Below are positions 62,859-64,000 of a stretch of 64,000 nucleotides of DNA, in pieces. The notes under the pieces are model-generated. The model was not told the origin of the DNA, did not search any database, and saw nothing but the letters and a program-made list of their open reading frames with translations. This stretch comes from Alphaproteobacteria bacterium. GTDB lineage: Bacteria; Pseudomonadota; Alphaproteobacteria; Micavibrionales; Micavibrionaceae. The stretch is taken from positions 372,001 to 436,000 of the forward strand of contig JAHDXS010000001.1 of NCBI GenBank assembly GCA_023384135.1. The letters are read 5' to 3'. Every line of letters begins with the position of its first letter. The stretch's first letter is position 1. Made by a program: the position numbers and the translations under genes.

Positions 62859-63825
62859 ACAGAGGCGTAACAGCCATCAAAAACAGCAGGAAAAACGCGA
62901 ACCCCAGCGGATACCGGAAAAGCGGCGTCCGGGTGACATAAGTTCGCGATTCCGCCTTGGTCTTCTCAAGACGGTCGATCTGCTCGTAAACTTTTATGAG
63001 CGCATCCGTGTCGGAAGCAGCAAAAAAGCTGCCGCCCGTTTGTTGTGCAATCGACCTCAGCAGCTTTCCATCAGAAACCGTGCGCGCCATACCAAAGCCA
63101 TAGGGAATCATGCCATCGCGTCCGATCCCGATTGTATAAATCTTGATCCCGTATTGTTTCGCCAGCTTGGCGGCTTGCAGCGGCGGGATCGAACTGGCCG
63201 TGTCCTCACCGTCGGTCAGAAGAATTATAATTCGTGATTTTTCCGGCCTGTCCCTTAGAGCTTTCACAGAAAGGCCAATCGCATCGCCAATCGCCGTTCC
63301 GTCCCCCGCCATCGAGATCACGGTATCGTTCAGCATTTTCACCACGGCCTTATGATCCATAGTTAAAGGCGCGTATTGGTAAGCAAAACTTCCAAACAGA
63401 ACCAAGCCGATCCGGTCTTCTTTTCGGCCTTTCACGAAATCGCCCACCACTTCCCGCGCGATATCAAAACGACTCACCGGAAGCCAGCCTTTCTGAAAGT
63501 CCATCGCCCGCATGGAACCAGATAAGTCAACCGCCAGAATAATATCGTAACCCTCGCTGGGTATATCCTCGATCTTGTTGATAATCTGCGGCTGCATCAA
63601 AGCCACAACCAAACTCAGCCAAAGCAGAGACAAAAGCGAGAGAAGGAAATAGGAGGAAATACTGGCCTTCAGCGTCACGTCCGAAAACGCGCTCATGATG
63701 CGGTTCATATACGCAAACCGCACAGCCGCCTGATCACCCCCGCGCCGCGCTGGCGGCAAAAGATAGCGCACAATGAACGGCAGGAAGACAAGCAGGATCA
63801 TCGAAGGCCAGGCGAAGGTGAACAT
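62815..63825 (-). CDS. batA: BatA, VWA-domain membrane protein
   Basis: A 336-residue inner-membrane protein. An N-terminal helix (5-22), a second near 58-78 and a C-terminal one (about 310-328) surround a VWA domain with MIDAS motif DLSGS near 100 and TDGED near 207. It belongs to the Bat (aerotolerance) group, whose precise task is unclear, though links to stress and envelope protein folding are known. It overlaps the batB/C coding frame and lies one base from the DUF4381 gene. Confidence 0.88.
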   Translation of the reverse strand: MFTFAWPSMILLVFLPFIVRYLLPPARRGGDQAAVRFAYMNRIMSAFSDVTLKASISSYFLLSLLSLLWLSLVVALMQPQIINKIEDIPSEGYDIILAVDLSGSMRAMDFQKGWLPVSRFDIAREVVGDFVKGRKEDRIGLVLFGSFAYQYAPLTMDHKAVVKMLNDTVISMAGDGTAIGDAIGLSVKALRDRPEKSRIIILLTDGEDTASSIPPLQAAKLAKQYGIKIYTIGIGRDGMIPYGFGMARTVSDGKLLRSIAQQTGGSFFAASDTDALIKVYEQIDRLEKTKAESRTYVTRTPLFRYPLGFAFFLLFLMAVTPLFVSNIPRERGGRYA

Positions 63826-63826
63826 G

Positions 63827-64000
63827 CTACCTCACCCACCCTTCCACAGCGCGGATCATCCGCTCCAGCGACACACCGCGTAAAACCTGCTCTTCCGGCG
63901 CATAAGGTGACTCAGCGATGAGCGCCCCATCGCGCTCCCAGTCAAACCCGTTCGGATCGTGCCGCGACAGCCAGCGCAGCCAGTCGCGCCCCTCCAGCCC
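63827..64000 (-). CDS. DUF4381-like protein, C-terminal fragment
   Basis: The last 57 codons with a TAG stop (63827-63829). The segment DWLRWLSRHDPNGFDWERDGALIAESPYAPEE resembles the end of DUF4381 proteins found between the DUF58 and batA genes in Bat operons. The stop lies just before the batA ATG. The N-terminal membrane part is beyond the right edge. Confidence 0.65.
   Translation of the reverse strand, partial: GLEGRDWLRWLSRHDPNGFDWERDGALIAESPYAPEEQVLRGVSLERMIRAVEGWVR

Noticed and set aside
1-64000. CRISPR arrays, insertion sequences, integrases or phage genes
   Set aside because: No regularly spaced direct repeats, transposase motifs or terminal inverted repeats were seen when reading through.

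Overview
This 64 kb window looks like part of a chromosome from a Gram-negative bacterium, most likely an alphaproteobacterium. Supporting this are an ETF-ubiquinone oxidoreductase, MEP-pathway ispE, 3-hydroxybutyrate dehydrogenase, a PodJ-like coiled-coil/Sel1/peptidoglycan-binding protein, an FNR/FixK-type box in front of hemN, an alpha-2-macroglobulin/PBP1C pair and a Bat operon. The lineage is inferred from gene content only. I see no insertion sequence, integrase, phage module or CRISPR array. Gene density is high and the coding strand changes often.

Layout. 1-539: tail of a small basic protein, a hairpin and a CBS-domain protein. 552-1766 (-): flavoprotein with an apparent ATA start. 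1879-5513 (-): ferric-iron ABC importer fbpABC behind a Fur-like palindrome. 5769-9257 (+): FeS-type photolyase/cryptochrome and an ABC exporter. 9281-13117: greB, an RRM protein, a small ORF, an ABC-F ATPase and an HU-like protein, with two related candidate small RNAs on either side of the HU gene. 13450-20409 (-): nine tightly packed genes: a thermostable-hemolysin-family (GNAT-like) protein, AMP-dependent acyl ligase, heme-oxygenase-like metal oxidase, SDR reductase, DoxX-like membrane protein, TPR protein, response regulator, histidine kinase and DUF423 protein. This is the best candidate for an undescribed metabolic or signalling system here.

20625-26964: a stress/envelope island of small proteins (glycine-rich protein, orphan response regulator, OmpA-like protein, CBS proteins, DUF1328, entericidin-like lipoprotein, PRC-barrel, CsbD, PH domain). 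It ends with a second copy of the small-protein/hairpin/CBS cassette that opens the window. 27009-27082 is tRNA-Gln(UUG). 27374-37815: PodJ-like protein, ispE, a large TPR protein, ETF-QO, a frameshifted OmpA-like gene, a lactonase-like MBL hydrolase and bdhA.

37962-46108: a 2,000-residue alpha-2-macroglobulin translationally coupled to pbpC. 46109-49091 (-): a MacAB-like three-gene transporter. Then come hemN, an AspT-type two-domain transporter, two HxD...HxSP proteins that look distantly DUF1826-like, typA and a pirin. 57071-58644: a secreted PHB-depolymerase-like esterase followed by a His-rich secreted protein that looks like a catalytically dead half copy of it. 58711-64000 (-): Bat operon (DUF4381, batA, batB/C fusion, batD) running off the right edge.

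Functional themes are iron and heme acquisition and synthesis, redox electron flow, envelope maintenance and defence (A2M/PBP1C, Bat, OmpA-like, entericidin, PodJ-like), light/DNA repair, and stress adaptation. All names come from reading motifs by eye; no database search was possible.
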